Positions 7,403 through 17,018 are shown, counted from the stretch's first letter. The stretch: DNA of 64,000 bases from Saprospiraceae bacterium (GCA_016710235.1 JADJLG010000001.1:1477501-1541500), one strand, 5' to 3'. A program made the numbers and translations. The notes: a model not told the origin generated them from the sequence alone.

Positions 7403-9265
7403 ATGAATTATCTCAAGCTCGAAGGAATAAGTAAGTCTTACGGTGAAAAGCTGCTTTTCAATCAGATCGATCTATTGATCAATCAGGGTGATAAAGTTGC
7501 AATCATTGCTCGCAATGGAAGTGGAAAATCAAGCTTGCTCCGGATAGCTGCCGGGATAGACACACCTGAAGGTGAAAAAGCTGACTATTGGATCAATAAG
7601 GATATCAAAGCAGTTTATTTGGCTCAGGAGCCCAATCTCCAGGATGAAGGCAACATATTGGAATCTTTGCTACATTCTGACGAACATTGGTTAAAACCGC
7701 TTAAAGCACTCCATGAAGCACAAGCATCCCATGATCCCCAAAAAATAGAGCAAGCTTTACACCTGATGGAGGAAAGTAAGGCTTGGGAGATTGAAACGAA
7801 TATCAACGAGCTACTGAGTAGGTGCAATCTTCCGGATGTTAACTTTCCTGTGAGAAAACTTTCAGGAGGTCAGAGAAAACGCCTCGCACTTGTTCATGCT
7901 CTCTGTCACCAACCCGATTTTCTGATTCTGGACGAGCCCACCAATCATCTCGACCTTGAAATGATAGAGTGGTTGGAAAAATACCTGGATCAATCGCAGA
8001 TTACTTTGCTCATGGTGACGCATGACAGATATTTTTTAAATAGAGTTTGCAATGTCATTCTCGAGCTGGATCGTGGACAACTTTACAAGTATATCGGTGA
8101 TTATGAAAGTTACCTTGAAAAGAAAGCGCTGAGGCAACTCAATGAAGCAGTTGAAAAAGACAAAACAGAAAAATGGCTTAAAAAAGAACTGCAATGGGTG
8201 CAAAGAATGCCAAAGGCCAGAACGACCAAGTCCAAATCCAGAGTAGATCAGTTTTATGATGTCAAAGAAAGTTTACAAGGGCCAAAGGAACCTGGCGAAA
8301 TAGAATTTGAAATCGAGACCCCAAGACTAGGTACAAAAGTGCTTGAGTTGCATCAGGTTATCAAGTCCTATTCCGATCGAAAAATCATCAATGGTTTTTC
8401 TTACAAATTTAAACCTAAGGATCGTGTGGGTATAGTTGGTCCCAACGGTGCGGGAAAAACAACTTTACTCAAATTATTTACTGGACAAATTAAAACGGAT
8501 CAGGGCAAAATTATTATCGGTGAAACAGTCCATTTCGGATATTATGAGCAAGATGGATTGATCCTGGATGAAGACAGGAAAGTAATAGACGTCGTCAGGT
8601 CAATCGCTGACTATATTCCATTAAAAAAATCACACAAACTTTCAGCCGAATCATTGTTGGAAAAATTTTTATTTCCAAGACCTCAACAGCAAGTTTTTGT
8701 TTCCCAACTCAGCGGAGGGGAGAGAAGGAGACTTTATCTGCTCACAGTGCTGATCAGTAATCCTAATTTTCTCATCCTCGACGAGCCTACAAATGATCTG
8801 GATATCATCACACTCAATGTATTGGAAGAATTTTTGCTTGATTTTCCTGGTGTAGTAGTGATTGTTTCCCATGACAGGTATTTTATGGACAAGATTGTGG
8901 AGCATCTTTTTGTTCTGGAAAAAGATGGTCAACTAAGAGATTTTCCCGGAAATTATTCCCGATATAGAGAGTCTTTAAAAGCAGAAACATCAGCTCTTGT
9001 ATCAAGTTCTGACCCTCCTGTGGATCAACCTAAAGTCGAGAGGCCACGCAATAACAAGCTCAGCAATCAGTTTAAAAAAGAAATGAACAAAATAGAAGCT
9101 GAGAATGAAAAACTAATGAAAGAAAGAGATGCACTGGTTCTGCTTTTTTCAGAAGAAACAATGAGTAATGATCGCATTAGCGATCTAAATAAGAGACTCA
9201 TAGAAATTCAACGTATTATCGATACGAATGAGATGAGATGGATGGAACTCGCTGAGATGGAATAA
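7403..9265 (+). CDS. uup: ABC-F family ATPase (Uup-like)
   Basis: A 620-residue soluble protein with two ABC ATPase domains and no membrane segments, the ABC-F architecture that acts on ribosomes. Walker A motifs are ARNGSGKSS (about 36-44) and GPNGAGKTT (about 346-354). The signatures are KLSGGQRKRLAL and QLSGGERRRLYL, with Walker B LILDEPTNHLDL and LILDEPTNDLDI. The linker between the domains (about 235-290) is charged and matches the P-site interaction motif region. The last 70 residues (KKEMNKIEAENEKLMKERDA onward) form a coiled coil as in Uup rather than EttA. The subfamily assignment is inferred from that tail. Confidence 0.88.
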   Translation: MNYLKLEGISKSYGEKLLFNQIDLLINQGDKVAIIARNGSGKSSLLRIAAGIDTPEGEKADYWINKDIKAVYLAQEPNLQDEGNILESLLHSDEHWLKPLKALHEAQASHDPQKIEQALHLMEESKAWEIETNINELLSRCNLPDVNFPVRKLSGGQRKRLALVHALCHQPDFLILDEPTNHLDLEMIEWLEKYLDQSQITLLMVTHDRYFLNRVCNVILELDRGQLYKYIGDYESYLEKKALRQLNEAVEKDKTEKWLKKELQWVQRMPKARTTKSKSRVDQFYDVKESLQGPKEPGEIEFEIETPRLGTKVLELHQVIKSYSDRKIINGFSYKFKPKDRVGIVGPNGAGKTTLLKLFTGQIKTDQGKIIIGETVHFGYYEQDGLILDEDRKVIDVVRSIADYIPLKKSHKLSAESLLEKFLFPRPQQQVFVSQLSGGERRRLYLLTVLISNPNFLILDEPTNDLDIITLNVLEEFLLDFPGVVVIVSHDRYFMDKIVEHLFVLEKDGQLRDFPGNYSRYRESLKAETSALVSSSDPPVDQPKVERPRNNKLSNQFKKEMNKIEAENEKLMKERDALVLLFSEETMSNDRISDLNKRLIEIQRIIDTNEMRWMELAEME

Positions 9266-9306
9266 AAGAATATTTGCCCCTATAATGAACGCACTCAAAT
9301 ATTTTT
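9266..9306. terminator. Weak bidirectional terminator between uup and phoU
   Basis: AATATTTG (9269-9276) pairs with CAAATATT (9296-9303), extended by three further pairs into flanking A and T runs. It sits between two convergent stop codons. The stem is AT-rich and the loop is long (19 nt), so strength is doubtful. Confidence 0.4.
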
Positions 9307-9985
9307 ATTCAGGATTTATTTTATATTTTTTCTTCAAATGTTTGAGCACCTTGGCTTCCAGATAGAAAATGATTTCTTCAGCGATGTTTTTGCACTGATC
9401 TCCTACTCGTTCCAACTTTCGGATAGAGGAAAGACAATTCAAAGATTGTTCAATGTTCTCAGGATTTTGTCGAATGTATTCTGCGATTTTTTCATTCGCA
9501 TTGCGGTTAATAACATCAAGTATTTCATCTCTTGCAAAAATTGTTCTTGCAAGTTGTGAATCCTCTTGTTCAAAGGATTTTAACAAGGACTCCAACATCT
9601 CAATGGATTCGTCCATCATGCGATAAATTTCGCTCTGTGCTACTAAATTAGGTTCAAAAGCAGCGTTGGATTGGATGACGAGTTTGGCAATCCCCTGAGC
9701 GATATCACCTGTTCTTTCGAGATTATTATTTATTTTTAATATAGCCAGAACAAATCTCAAATCTATTGCAACAGGATTGAATAATGCTATAATATTTTCA
9801 CAGTCCTGATCTATTTTCAGTTCCATGGCATTAACTCTTTTCTCGGTAGCATTTACTTCTCTCGCAATATCAGAATCGAATTGTTGCAATGCCATCCTGG
9901 TTTTTTTAATTTGAGAAATGACAAGATTCCACATTTGCACAGTGGTCTGTCTGAGTTCCTGCAATTCAGTTTCGAGATGATTCAT
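9305..9985 (-). CDS. phoU: Phosphate-specific transport system accessory protein PhoU
   Basis: A 226-residue all-helical PhoU with two repeats of the PhoU fold. Each repeat carries the characteristic metal-binding stretch, RFVLAILKINNNLERTGDIA in the first and LSSIRKLERVGDQCKNIAEE in the second. PhoU links the Pst transporter to phosphate signalling and damps uptake. It is the last gene of the leftward pst operon, 33 bp after pstB. I see no two-component phoB/phoR genes nearby. Confidence 0.95.
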   Translation of the reverse strand: MNHLETELQELRQTTVQMWNLVISQIKKTRMALQQFDSDIAREVNATEKRVNAMELKIDQDCENIIALFNPVAIDLRFVLAILKINNNLERTGDIAQGIAKLVIQSNAAFEPNLVAQSEIYRMMDESIEMLESLLKSFEQEDSQLARTIFARDEILDVINRNANEKIAEYIRQNPENIEQSLNCLSSIRKLERVGDQCKNIAEEIIFYLEAKVLKHLKKKYKINPE

Positions 9986-10018
9986 ATTCCTTTCTTTTTG
10001 TATTCAATGATAATCCAT

Positions 10019-10771
10019 TTAACCAAAGCGGCCTGTGATATAGTTTTGGGTGAGCTCTTTATTGGGATTGGTAAATATTTTTTTTGTTTGGTCGAATTCG
10101 ATCAGATCTCCTAAATAAAAAAATGCCGTCTTATCACTTACTCTGGCTGCTTGTTGCATATTGTGTGTCACAATGATGATCGTAAGATTTTCTTTGAGTT
10201 GGTATATGAGTTCTTCAATTTTTGCTGTAGATATCGGGTCGAGGGCAGACGCTGGTTCATCCATTAGCAGGATCGTCGGATCCACAGCCAGTGCACGCGC
10301 TATGCATAATCTTTGTTGTTGTCCTCCTGAAAGTGAGAGAGCGGATTTACTTAATTCATCCTTGACCTCATTCCAAAGTGCTGCTTGAATGAGAGATTTT
10401 TCGGCAATTTCGTCCAGTTGACTTTTTTGGCGAACTCCTTGGATTTTCAACCCATAAACAACATTTTCATATATTGATTTTGGAAAGGGATTTGGTTTTT
10501 GAAAAACCATCCCAACTCTCTTCCTCAAATCTTCTACTATGACATCTTTATCATAAATGTTCTTCCCATCGATTCGGATGACACCTGTTTTTCGGAAATC
10601 TTCGATATAATCATTCATTCTGTTGATACATCTTAAAAAAGTAGATTTCCCACATCCGGAAGGCCCGATGAATGCAGTGACAGTGTTGCTCTCTATCGAA
10701 AGACTGGCATCATGGATCACCCTTTTAGAGCCGTAGTAAACGTCTATATTTTCAGCTGTCAGTTTTGTCAT
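10019..10771 (-). CDS. pstB: Phosphate ABC transporter ATP-binding protein PstB
   Basis: A 250-residue ABC ATPase that powers high-affinity phosphate import. It has Walker A GPSGCGKSTFLRCINRMND, the PstB-typical follow-on IRIDGKNIYD, signature LSLSGGQQQRLCIARALA, and Walker B LLMDEPASALDPIS with switch His in IIVTHNM. The order and spacing (9 bp after pstA) place it in the pst operon. The C-terminal ITGRFG is the usual PstB ending. Confidence 0.97.
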   Translation of the reverse strand: MTKLTAENIDVYYGSKRVIHDASLSIESNTVTAFIGPSGCGKSTFLRCINRMNDYIEDFRKTGVIRIDGKNIYDKDVIVEDLRKRVGMVFQKPNPFPKSIYENVVYGLKIQGVRQKSQLDEIAEKSLIQAALWNEVKDELSKSALSLSGGQQQRLCIARALAVDPTILLMDEPASALDPISTAKIEELIYQLKENLTIIIVTHNMQQAARVSDKTAFFYLGDLIEFDQTKKIFTNPNKELTQNYITGRFG

Positions 10772-10780
10772 ATAAAATCA

Positions 10781-11653
10781 TTACCAGTTAACTTTTTTTT
10801 GCCATCTGTTACGCAAATAAATTGCCAATCCATTCAAGATCAAAATAATGACCAAAAGAATAATGATTGCAGCAGATGCATTGATAATAAAGCCCGGTTG
10901 TGGTCTGGACAACCAGTTGAATATTTGGATGGGCAACACCGAAAAATCGTCAAGTGGTGTACTCGGTAGTGAAGATATATAAAGCATTGCTCCGATGACA
11001 ATGAGTGGAGCTGACTCGCCAATTGCTCTGGACATCGCAAGGATCACACCTGTTAGAATTCCTCCTGAGGCTGCCGGCAAAACCTGATGCAGTATGGTCT
11101 GCCATTTTGTTCCTCCAAGTGCGTAAGATGCTTCCCGAATGGTCTTTGGCACAGCTTTCAAGGCTTCTCTTGTAGCCACAATGATGACAGGCAGAATGAG
11201 GAGAGAAAGTGTAAGTGCACCGGCCAGTAAGCTTTTTCCTAATCCAAGCCACCTCACAAAAATTTCCAATGCAAGTAGTCCGTAAATGATCGATGGTACA
11301 CCTGCCAGATTGGCGATATTGATTTCTATCAATGCGTTGAGCTTTGATTTTCGTCCATATTCTTCCAGATATACTCCTGAAAATACACCAAGAGGAATAG
11401 CAATGACCAAGGTCAAGGCAAGTATGTAAAAGGATCCAACAAGAGGTACGATGATTCCTGCTTTTTCAGGGGATCTTGAAGGAAATGAACTTAGGAAAGT
11501 CCAATCTATTCTTGATGCCCCTTCGCTCAATAATTTGATGAGAAAAAAAGCGAGTATCATCAATGCAAAAAACGTGCAAGCCAAACCAAAGTAGCGGAAC
11601 ATTTTATCCATCATCATAGATGTCGAACTGTTCGATTTAGACAATTTACTCAT
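10781..11653 (-). CDS. pstA: Phosphate ABC transporter permease PstA
   Basis: A 290-residue inner-membrane permease with six predicted helices. The ABC-permease EAA-like loop is visible as REASYALGGTKWQTILHQVLPAASGGI. The sequence LSLLILPVIIVATREALKAVP before it is typical of PstA. It pairs with PstC to form the phosphate channel. The start codon overlaps the end of pstC by 8 bp, indicating translational coupling. Confidence 0.95.
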   Translation of the reverse strand: MSKLSKSNSSTSMMMDKMFRYFGLACTFFALMILAFFLIKLLSEGASRIDWTFLSSFPSRSPEKAGIIVPLVGSFYILALTLVIAIPLGVFSGVYLEEYGRKSKLNALIEINIANLAGVPSIIYGLLALEIFVRWLGLGKSLLAGALTLSLLILPVIIVATREALKAVPKTIREASYALGGTKWQTILHQVLPAASGGILTGVILAMSRAIGESAPLIVIGAMLYISSLPSTPLDDFSVLPIQIFNWLSRPQPGFIINASAAIIILLVIILILNGLAIYLRNRWQKKVNW

Positions 11654-12536
11654 ACTTTTCCTGCAATCTTTTTTTCATCCAAAAACTGAGATTGTTCAAC
11701 GCGAATGTTAAAACAAAAAGCGCTATCCCGGCTGCAAATATGGTTTGGTATTCCAGAGAACCCTGAACGACATCCCCAAGACTCACCTGAACGATGAACG
11801 TGGTAATGGTCTCAATAGGTACCAGAGGGTTTGCTGTCAGTCTGGGTTGCTGACCTGCAGCAATGGCCACGATCATGGTTTCTCCCACGGCTCGAGAAAT
11901 GGCTAGTATCACTGACATGATGATGCCTGATGATGCTGCGGGAAGCAATACTTTGAATGAAGTCTGAAATTTTGTCGCGCCTAATCCGTAGGAAGCTTCT
12001 CTCAAAGACTTGGGGACAGCAAATAAGGCGTCCTCACTCAAAGAAGATATAAAGGGAATGATCATAATTCCCATCACAATTCCTGGAGATAAGGCATTGA
12101 ATCCGGACATTCCGGGTATCCACTTTTGCAGGAAAGGTGTGACGACCATGAGAGCAAAATAGCCATAGACTACGGTAGGTACCACGGCCAGTATTTCTAA
12201 GACAGGTTTGACTATTCTTCGAAAAGATTTCGGGGCATATTCATTGATGTATATCGCAATAGTCAGACCAAGGGGTAAGGCGACTGCTATGGCAATCAAA
12301 GAAGTCAATACTGTACCTGATACCAAGGGTAGGATTCCAAATTTTTTTTCTGCGAAAAGCGGAGTCCATTCTGTCCCTGTAAGAAACTCAACGATAGAAA
12401 CATGACGAAAGAAAATCATAGACTCAGTAAAGAGCACCCACAGTATTCCAATACTGGTCAGTACACTCACTGCTGCACATGCAAGCAGAAATGTTTCAAT
12501 TAATTTTTCCTTCGTTTTAATTCCCTTGAGTAGCAT
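11646..12536 (-). CDS. pstC: Phosphate ABC transporter permease PstC
   Basis: A 296-residue inner-membrane permease, partner of PstA. It shows a first transmembrane helix near residues 12-40, the PstC-typical FLTGTEWTPLFAEKKFGILP periplasmic segment, and the coupling loop LREASYGLGATKFQTSFKVL. GETMIVAIAAGQQP near the C-terminal helices is also typical of PstC. It follows pstS after 9 bp and overlaps pstA by 8 bp. Confidence 0.96.
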   Translation of the reverse strand: MLLKGIKTKEKLIETFLLACAAVSVLTSIGILWVLFTESMIFFRHVSIVEFLTGTEWTPLFAEKKFGILPLVSGTVLTSLIAIAVALPLGLTIAIYINEYAPKSFRRIVKPVLEILAVVPTVVYGYFALMVVTPFLQKWIPGMSGFNALSPGIVMGIMIIPFISSLSEDALFAVPKSLREASYGLGATKFQTSFKVLLPAASSGIIMSVILAISRAVGETMIVAIAAGQQPRLTANPLVPIETITTFIVQVSLGDVVQGSLEYQTIFAAGIALFVLTFALNNLSFWMKKRLQEKYE

Positions 12537-12545
12537 AATAGCTCC

Positions 12546-13514
12546 TTACTTCACTTGAATATTGGCGACAAAAGAGTCCCATTTTTGATGTTGCTGGTTA
12601 ATTTCCTCAGTGGTCAGTGGAACATATCCTATTTCTTTGGCCAATGTTTCCACATGTTCAAAGTAGAACTGAACAAAATCCCTGACCTCCTGTCTTTCAG
12701 CAGCTTTGCTATTGATATAGATCATGAGTGGTCTGCCGAGTGGGGCATAATTTTTATTTTTAACTGTTTCGATCGAAGGTTTTATTGCACCGGCACCGTT
12801 TTCAGCTTTTCCATCATCCAATCCGATGAGTTTTAATTTATTCATATTTTCTTCGTAGTAAGCCAGTCCAAAAAATCCTAATGCTAGCTTATCATTCATG
12901 ATACCTTGCACCAATACATGATCATCCTCACTGGCAGTGTAATCTCCACGACTCGAGTGACTCTTGCCTACAATTGCTTCTGTAAAATAATCATAAGTTC
13001 CGCTTTCGACTCCAGGGCCAAAGAGATGGATTTCTTCATTTGGCCATTCAGGTCTGATTTGATTCCATTTTTTGATAGTTCCCTGTGCAGCTGGTTCCCA
13101 CAACTTTTTGAGTTCTTCTACAGTAAAATCATTGCACCAGGTATTTTGAGGATTTGCCACTATTGCTAATCCATCATATGCGATCAATAGGTCTAAATAT
13201 TCTATATTATGAGCTTTTGCCAGACTGTCTTCAGCAGGTTTTATTGCTCTGGATGCATCGTTGATATCAATTTCGCCTCTGCCAAATTTCTTGAATCCAC
13301 CGCCTGTACCTGAGAGCCCGGCAGCTACTTTGACATTTGGAAATTTCTTATTGAATTCTTCTGTAACAGCTTCTGTAATGGGATATACCGTACTCGAACC
13401 GTCTATGGTGATCGATTGAGTTTTGCTTCCTGAAGCACCCGATTCAGGGCTTGAATTTTTGCATGCAGTTCCCAACAGCATAACTGCTGTTAATGCGAGT
13501 AAAGCGTTTTTCAT
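12546..13514 (-). CDS. pstS: Phosphate-binding lipoprotein PstS
   Basis: A 322-residue periplasmic phosphate-binding protein and first gene of the operon. A lipobox LGTAC puts the modified cysteine at residue 18, so the protein is probably membrane anchored. Phosphate-contact motifs are present: DGSSTVYPITEAV (about 38-50), SGTGGGFKKFGRGEIDINDASR, and GPGVESGTYDYFTE. A TACCTTTG -7 element lies about 93 nt upstream (13614..13607), leaving an 86-nt leader. Expression is presumably phosphate-controlled, but I do not identify a Pho box. Confidence 0.95.
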   Translation of the reverse strand: MKNALLALTAVMLLGTACKNSSPESGASGSKTQSITIDGSSTVYPITEAVTEEFNKKFPNVKVAAGLSGTGGGFKKFGRGEIDINDASRAIKPAEDSLAKAHNIEYLDLLIAYDGLAIVANPQNTWCNDFTVEELKKLWEPAAQGTIKKWNQIRPEWPNEEIHLFGPGVESGTYDYFTEAIVGKSHSSRGDYTASEDDHVLVQGIMNDKLALGFFGLAYYEENMNKLKLIGLDDGKAENGAGAIKPSIETVKNKNYAPLGRPLMIYINSKAAERQEVRDFVQFYFEHVETLAKEIGYVPLTTEEINQQHQKWDSFVANIQVK

Positions 13515-13606
13515 GAAATGAAAGTTAATTTGTGTTTGAATGATAATTCCTTCGAAATGTAGTATCAGAATCTAATAAGTTTTTACCGTTATCTGATAAT
13601 TCATTG

Positions 13607-13614
13607 CAAAGGTA
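13607..13614 (-). promoter_or_regulatory. -7 element of the pst operon promoter
   Basis: TACCTTTG on the minus strand fits TANNTTTG and precedes pstS by 93 bp. No consensus -33 TTTG is seen at the right distance, which would suit an activator-dependent (phosphate-starvation) promoter, but that is inference. Confidence 0.4.
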
Positions 13615-13713
13615 TTGGGATGCATGCAGCTGTCCCGATTTCCAATATTAAGTAAATATTAATTCTTATTGCAATGCAGCGGAGCCATCCTTCTGGCCTT
13701 GCGAAATAGTATT

Positions 13714-13730
13714 AAAAGAGGAGAGTCCTC
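13714..13730 (-). terminator. Short terminator after gldB
   Basis: On the minus strand GAGGA-CTC-TCCTC is followed by TTTT, 22 bp past the gldB stop codon and before the pst promoter. The stem is only 5 bp. Confidence 0.4.
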
Positions 13731-13751
13731 CATTTATGAAGAAGGAAACAT

Positions 13752-14816
13752 TTACTTACTGTTTCGAGGTCTGTATTTTGATTCTTCCAAAATCTTTTGA
13801 GGGGAAGTTTCAGCAATTAAGTCCGGCAAAGAAATACCGGGATGTCGGTCCATATAAGAAGAAACGATTTGATATCCTATGAAGCATCCGGTTCGACCGG
13901 GTGCTTCCTTTGGCATACCGGGAGAATTAGGACTGTAATCCACGTACTTAATAAATTTCATTCGATCGGTTTCATACATCAGCTTTTCATTCAAAAAGTA
14001 TGACCAAATATTGGCTTCATTTTCTTGACACCATCTCATTTGGGAAGCACTGAATTCAAACAATACGCTGTCTTGTGCCTGGGGTAATATTCTGGAAAGT
14101 ATATAAAGTTTCTTACCCTGTTGGATCATATTATCAATAAATTTAGCTCCTGTTTCGGTCCCCAGTTTATCTTCCACCCATATCTCCCAGGTTTTTTTGG
14201 CTACATGGTCCCTGTTAAAACTGCGTGTGATATATTCAGAAAACGCAGAATTTCTTGGATCGAGATCCTTGTAATGAATGGCATTTCCGAGAAAAAAATC
14301 CAGACCAATACCAATTCCTTCTGTTTTTTGATCGGGAGCGAATATGAAATTTCCAACAGAAAACTCATTGTACATCGTATAAAAATGAATAGGGAGAGAT
14401 CCGGGAAAATAATGCCTCATGAATCGGGCACCTTGATCGATTTGTTCCTTAATATCTTCGATATTACCGTACTGTTGTTGAATCAGTGAAAGCACTTTTT
14501 CAGTGAGACTGTCATGTCTGAGTCTCCTCAATTCTCCGGTAAAAGAGCTGTCTTTGGGGTCAACCTTTCGATCAAAACCTAGAATGTTTCCAAAGTACAA
14601 TTTATAGAACTCAGGTTGTGTTTTCTGCCAATCATTCAGGTAAGAGCTTAAGGAATCCTCCTTACCTAGGAAAAATTGTTCTTCAGATCGATACCAGCTG
14701 GTTTGTGGATCTATACTACTCACATTTGGAACATTTGCCCTTTGGTTTTGGTTACAAGAAAAGCCCACCACAAAAATCCAGGCGAACAAGAGTTTGAAGT
14801 CGTATGTTTGTGCCAT
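13752..14816 (-). CDS. gldB: Gliding motility lipoprotein GldB
   Basis: A 354-residue GldB-family lipoprotein, associated in Bacteroidota with gliding motility and T9SS-linked machinery. The signal peptide ends in lipobox GFSC (Cys21). Family features are the GLDFFLGNAIHYKDL segment, the MIQQGKKLYILSRILPQAQD helix, and the C-terminal PGRTGCFIGYQIVSSYMDRH. Presence of GldB fits the T9SS cargo genes found elsewhere in the window (28733 and 47694). It stands upstream of, but is separated from, the pst operon. Confidence 0.85.
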   Translation of the reverse strand: MAQTYDFKLLFAWIFVVGFSCNQNQRANVPNVSSIDPQTSWYRSEEQFFLGKEDSLSSYLNDWQKTQPEFYKLYFGNILGFDRKVDPKDSSFTGELRRLRHDSLTEKVLSLIQQQYGNIEDIKEQIDQGARFMRHYFPGSLPIHFYTMYNEFSVGNFIFAPDQKTEGIGIGLDFFLGNAIHYKDLDPRNSAFSEYITRSFNRDHVAKKTWEIWVEDKLGTETGAKFIDNMIQQGKKLYILSRILPQAQDSVLFEFSASQMRWCQENEANIWSYFLNEKLMYETDRMKFIKYVDYSPNSPGMPKEAPGRTGCFIGYQIVSSYMDRHPGISLPDLIAETSPQKILEESKYRPRNSK

Positions 14817-14962
14817 ATGCGGTATTAAACTGCGAACAAATTGTTCTTTTTATATCAAACGATTCTTTTTACAAACAATTTTTACACATTGCAGTCTACA
14901 AAATGGCGAATGCAATGCAATGAAATATTTAAATAACTACAGTTCTTTATAAAATCAAACAG

Positions 14963-15673
14963 ATGAAAAAAGTTGTAATCTATTTACTTTTCTTACTGCC
15001 TTTGGCAGCTTCAGCTCAATTCGAAAATCTAAAAGTAAGCTTTATTCTTGGCCCGAATTTGAGTTGGATGGGATCAAATGACTCTAAAGTTACTTCTGAT
15101 GGAGCCAATTTGGGCTTCAAAATGCATGTTCTAGGGGAATATTTGCTCAATGATCGATACTCTTTCACAGGTGGTTTGGGTTTGAGTTTTCTACAAGGGG
15201 GTAAACTGAGTTTTGCCCAAGGTGGAAATCTATGGTCTGAAGCAGAATTGGGCATCCCGAAAAAAGATTCATTGTCAAATGGAGTTGTACTGGGATATAG
15301 GGTAAATTATGCAGAAATACCTTTCGGATTTAAAATGAGAACGGATCCATTTGGAAAATGGCGATTTTATGCGAATGTTCCGGAGTTTTCGATCGGACTT
15401 AAATCAAGAGCACGGGGTTCTATTGATAAAAATATCAATAATTCGACCAAGGAAAATATTTCTAAGGAAATCGCATTTCTGAACATTTCTTGGGCTGCCG
15501 GGATAGGGACAGAATATTCTCTTTCAGACAATCTGGCTATTATCGCAGGGATTAGATATTTTCAGAGTATCACTGACATAACCGATGACAGTGGAAGGTA
15601 TTTCGATGGAAGCAAGGAAGATTCCAAGGGAACCATCTACAATATCGACTTCAGGATAGGTGTCTTATTTTAG
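14963..15673 (+). CDS. Outer-membrane beta-barrel protein (PorT-like/OMP_b-brl_2)
   Basis: A 236-residue exported protein. A clear signal peptide (MKKVVIYLLFLLPLAASAQ) is followed by alternating hydrophobic strands (SFILGPNLSWMG, FTGGLGLSFLQGG, FGFKMRT, WAAGIGTEYSLSDNLAIIAG) and it ends in the aromatic residue expected for an outer-membrane barrel (IDFRIGVLF). This matches the small PorT-like barrel class common in Bacteroidota. The specific role is unknown. The nadC start follows within 8 bp of its stop, so the two are probably cotranscribed. Confidence 0.75.
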   Translation: MKKVVIYLLFLLPLAASAQFENLKVSFILGPNLSWMGSNDSKVTSDGANLGFKMHVLGEYLLNDRYSFTGGLGLSFLQGGKLSFAQGGNLWSEAELGIPKKDSLSNGVVLGYRVNYAEIPFGFKMRTDPFGKWRFYANVPEFSIGLKSRARGSIDKNINNSTKENISKEIAFLNISWAAGIGTEYSLSDNLAIIAGIRYFQSITDITDDSGRYFDGSKEDSKGTIYNIDFRIGVLF

Positions 15674-15680
15674 ATTCAAA

Positions 15681-16517
15681 ATGGACTTAAAACGGTTTAT
15701 TGAAGAAAGCCTATCTGAGGATGTCAGGTCTGGAGATATCACCTCGTTGGCATGTGTACCAATCACTAACAAGTCTGTAGCACATCTAAAAGTCAAAGAT
15801 GACGGTGTACTGGCAGGAGTTGAATTCGCAAGAATGGTTTTCGACTTTGTCGATCCTGCGATTCAATTTGAGCAAACGATTTCTGATGGGACTTCCGTAA
15901 AGTATGGCGATATCGCTTTTGAGGTGCGTGGATCCAGCAGAGATTTGTTAAAAGCTGAGAGATTAGTATTGAACGCCATGCAAAGAATGAGCGGTATTGC
16001 AAGTTTGAGTAGAAAATTTGCCGAGGCCGTTTCTGGACTTCCTGTGACTATTTTGGATACGAGGAAAACCACGCCCCTGAATCGCCAATTGGAAAAGTGG
16101 GCTGTGCGTATCGGAGGTTGCCACAACTACAGGGATGGCTTGTATGATTGGTTTATGATCAAGGACAATCATATCGAAGCTTGTGGTTCCATTACAGATG
16201 CCATCAAAGCAGTCAAAGCTTATCAACATCAGAATGGTATGGAACAAATAGGAATCACTGTGGAGGTTAGAAACCTGGATGAATGTGAGCAAGTGCTGTC
16301 TATCGGAGGTGTGAACCGTATCATGTTGGACAACTTTGATACGGGATTGTTGAAGGAAGCGGTCAGTTTGATAGACCATCGCTTTGAAACCGAAGCTTCC
16401 GGAGGAGTAAACCTACAAACTGTACGTCCGATCGCTTTATGCGGAGTGGACTTCATTTCCGTAGGAGCACTCACTCACAGTGCCGGAAGCCTCGATTTAA
16501 GCTTGAAGATACAATAA
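15681..16517 (+). CDS. nadC: Nicotinate-nucleotide pyrophosphorylase (carboxylating)
   Basis: Quinolinate phosphoribosyltransferase of NAD biosynthesis, 278 residues from the ATG at 15681. A GTG at 15660 would add seven residues and overlap the upstream gene by 14 bp; the ATG gives the usual family N-terminus. Substrate-binding motifs are LNAMQRMSGIAS, TILDTRKTTPLNRQLEKWAVRIGG, CHNYRDGLYDWFMIKDNHIE, VEVRNLDECEQ, IMLDNF and ASGGVNLQTV, ending in VDFISVGALTHSAGSLDLSL. nadA and nadB are not in the window. Confidence 0.95.
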   Translation: MDLKRFIEESLSEDVRSGDITSLACVPITNKSVAHLKVKDDGVLAGVEFARMVFDFVDPAIQFEQTISDGTSVKYGDIAFEVRGSSRDLLKAERLVLNAMQRMSGIASLSRKFAEAVSGLPVTILDTRKTTPLNRQLEKWAVRIGGCHNYRDGLYDWFMIKDNHIEACGSITDAIKAVKAYQHQNGMEQIGITVEVRNLDECEQVLSIGGVNRIMLDNFDTGLLKEAVSLIDHRFETEASGGVNLQTVRPIALCGVDFISVGALTHSAGSLDLSLKIQ

Positions 16518-16519
16518 GC

Positions 16520-16630
16520 TCAGGCCGGATAAGTTGCTAGAAGATATACAACCAATACAGTTGTGAATATCATCACCAACCAAAACCTAAGATCCTTGTA
16601 GAATGCCACTGGGGACTGGTCCGTCTTCAT
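16520..16630 (-). CDS. Possible small single-span membrane protein (36 aa)
   Basis: A short frame starting at ATG 16630 encodes MKTDQSPVAFYKDLRFWLVM followed by a hydrophobic stretch ending VVYLLATYPA, a convincing single transmembrane helix with a charged N-terminal side. An in-frame ATG farther upstream (16702) would give 60 residues. It is convergent with nadC, 2 bp from its stop. No family is recognised. The length is short enough that chance cannot be excluded. Confidence 0.4.
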   Translation of the reverse strand: MKTDQSPVAFYKDLRFWLVMIFTTVLVVYLLATYPA

Positions 16631-16702
16631 ACACTTTTGATTTTTGGTTATTAACAATAAATCGTTTTCTTCACTGTTGTTGGTGAGTATTGCATAGCAC
16701 AA

Positions 16703-17018
16703 GCAAAATGATTCAATACTCTATTCATTTTTACTTTTCCGAATATACAATACACACACACGACCCCGACATCATCATGTCAGCGCAATACAGAACAACC
16801 GGAGTTGTCCCCTGGTCAAAAATCTATCGGCAAAACAAGGTGGCTATTTTTCAAGCCTGATCGGTTTATTCAGACATCCTATACTTTTCAAAAATGATGC
16901 CATAACAGATTCATGTAATATGACATAGTATACAGTGTTTTCAGGTATCCTGTGATAAAAAATCATCATGTGAGTTCGAAATAAAAGATTTTTTTTTGAA
17001 TTATTTTTGGGCCTGAAA
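16703..17018. other. Intergenic region with no recognised feature
   Basis: About 316 bp between the small membrane protein and the 3' end of the flippase gene. I find no conserved promoter pair, strong hairpin or convincing open frame; an antisense-like frame running in from the flippase 3' end has no recognisable domain. Confidence 0.4.

Noticed and set aside
14121..14489. 122-codon plus-strand frame inside gldB
   Set aside because: Antisense shadow of gldB with no features of its own.
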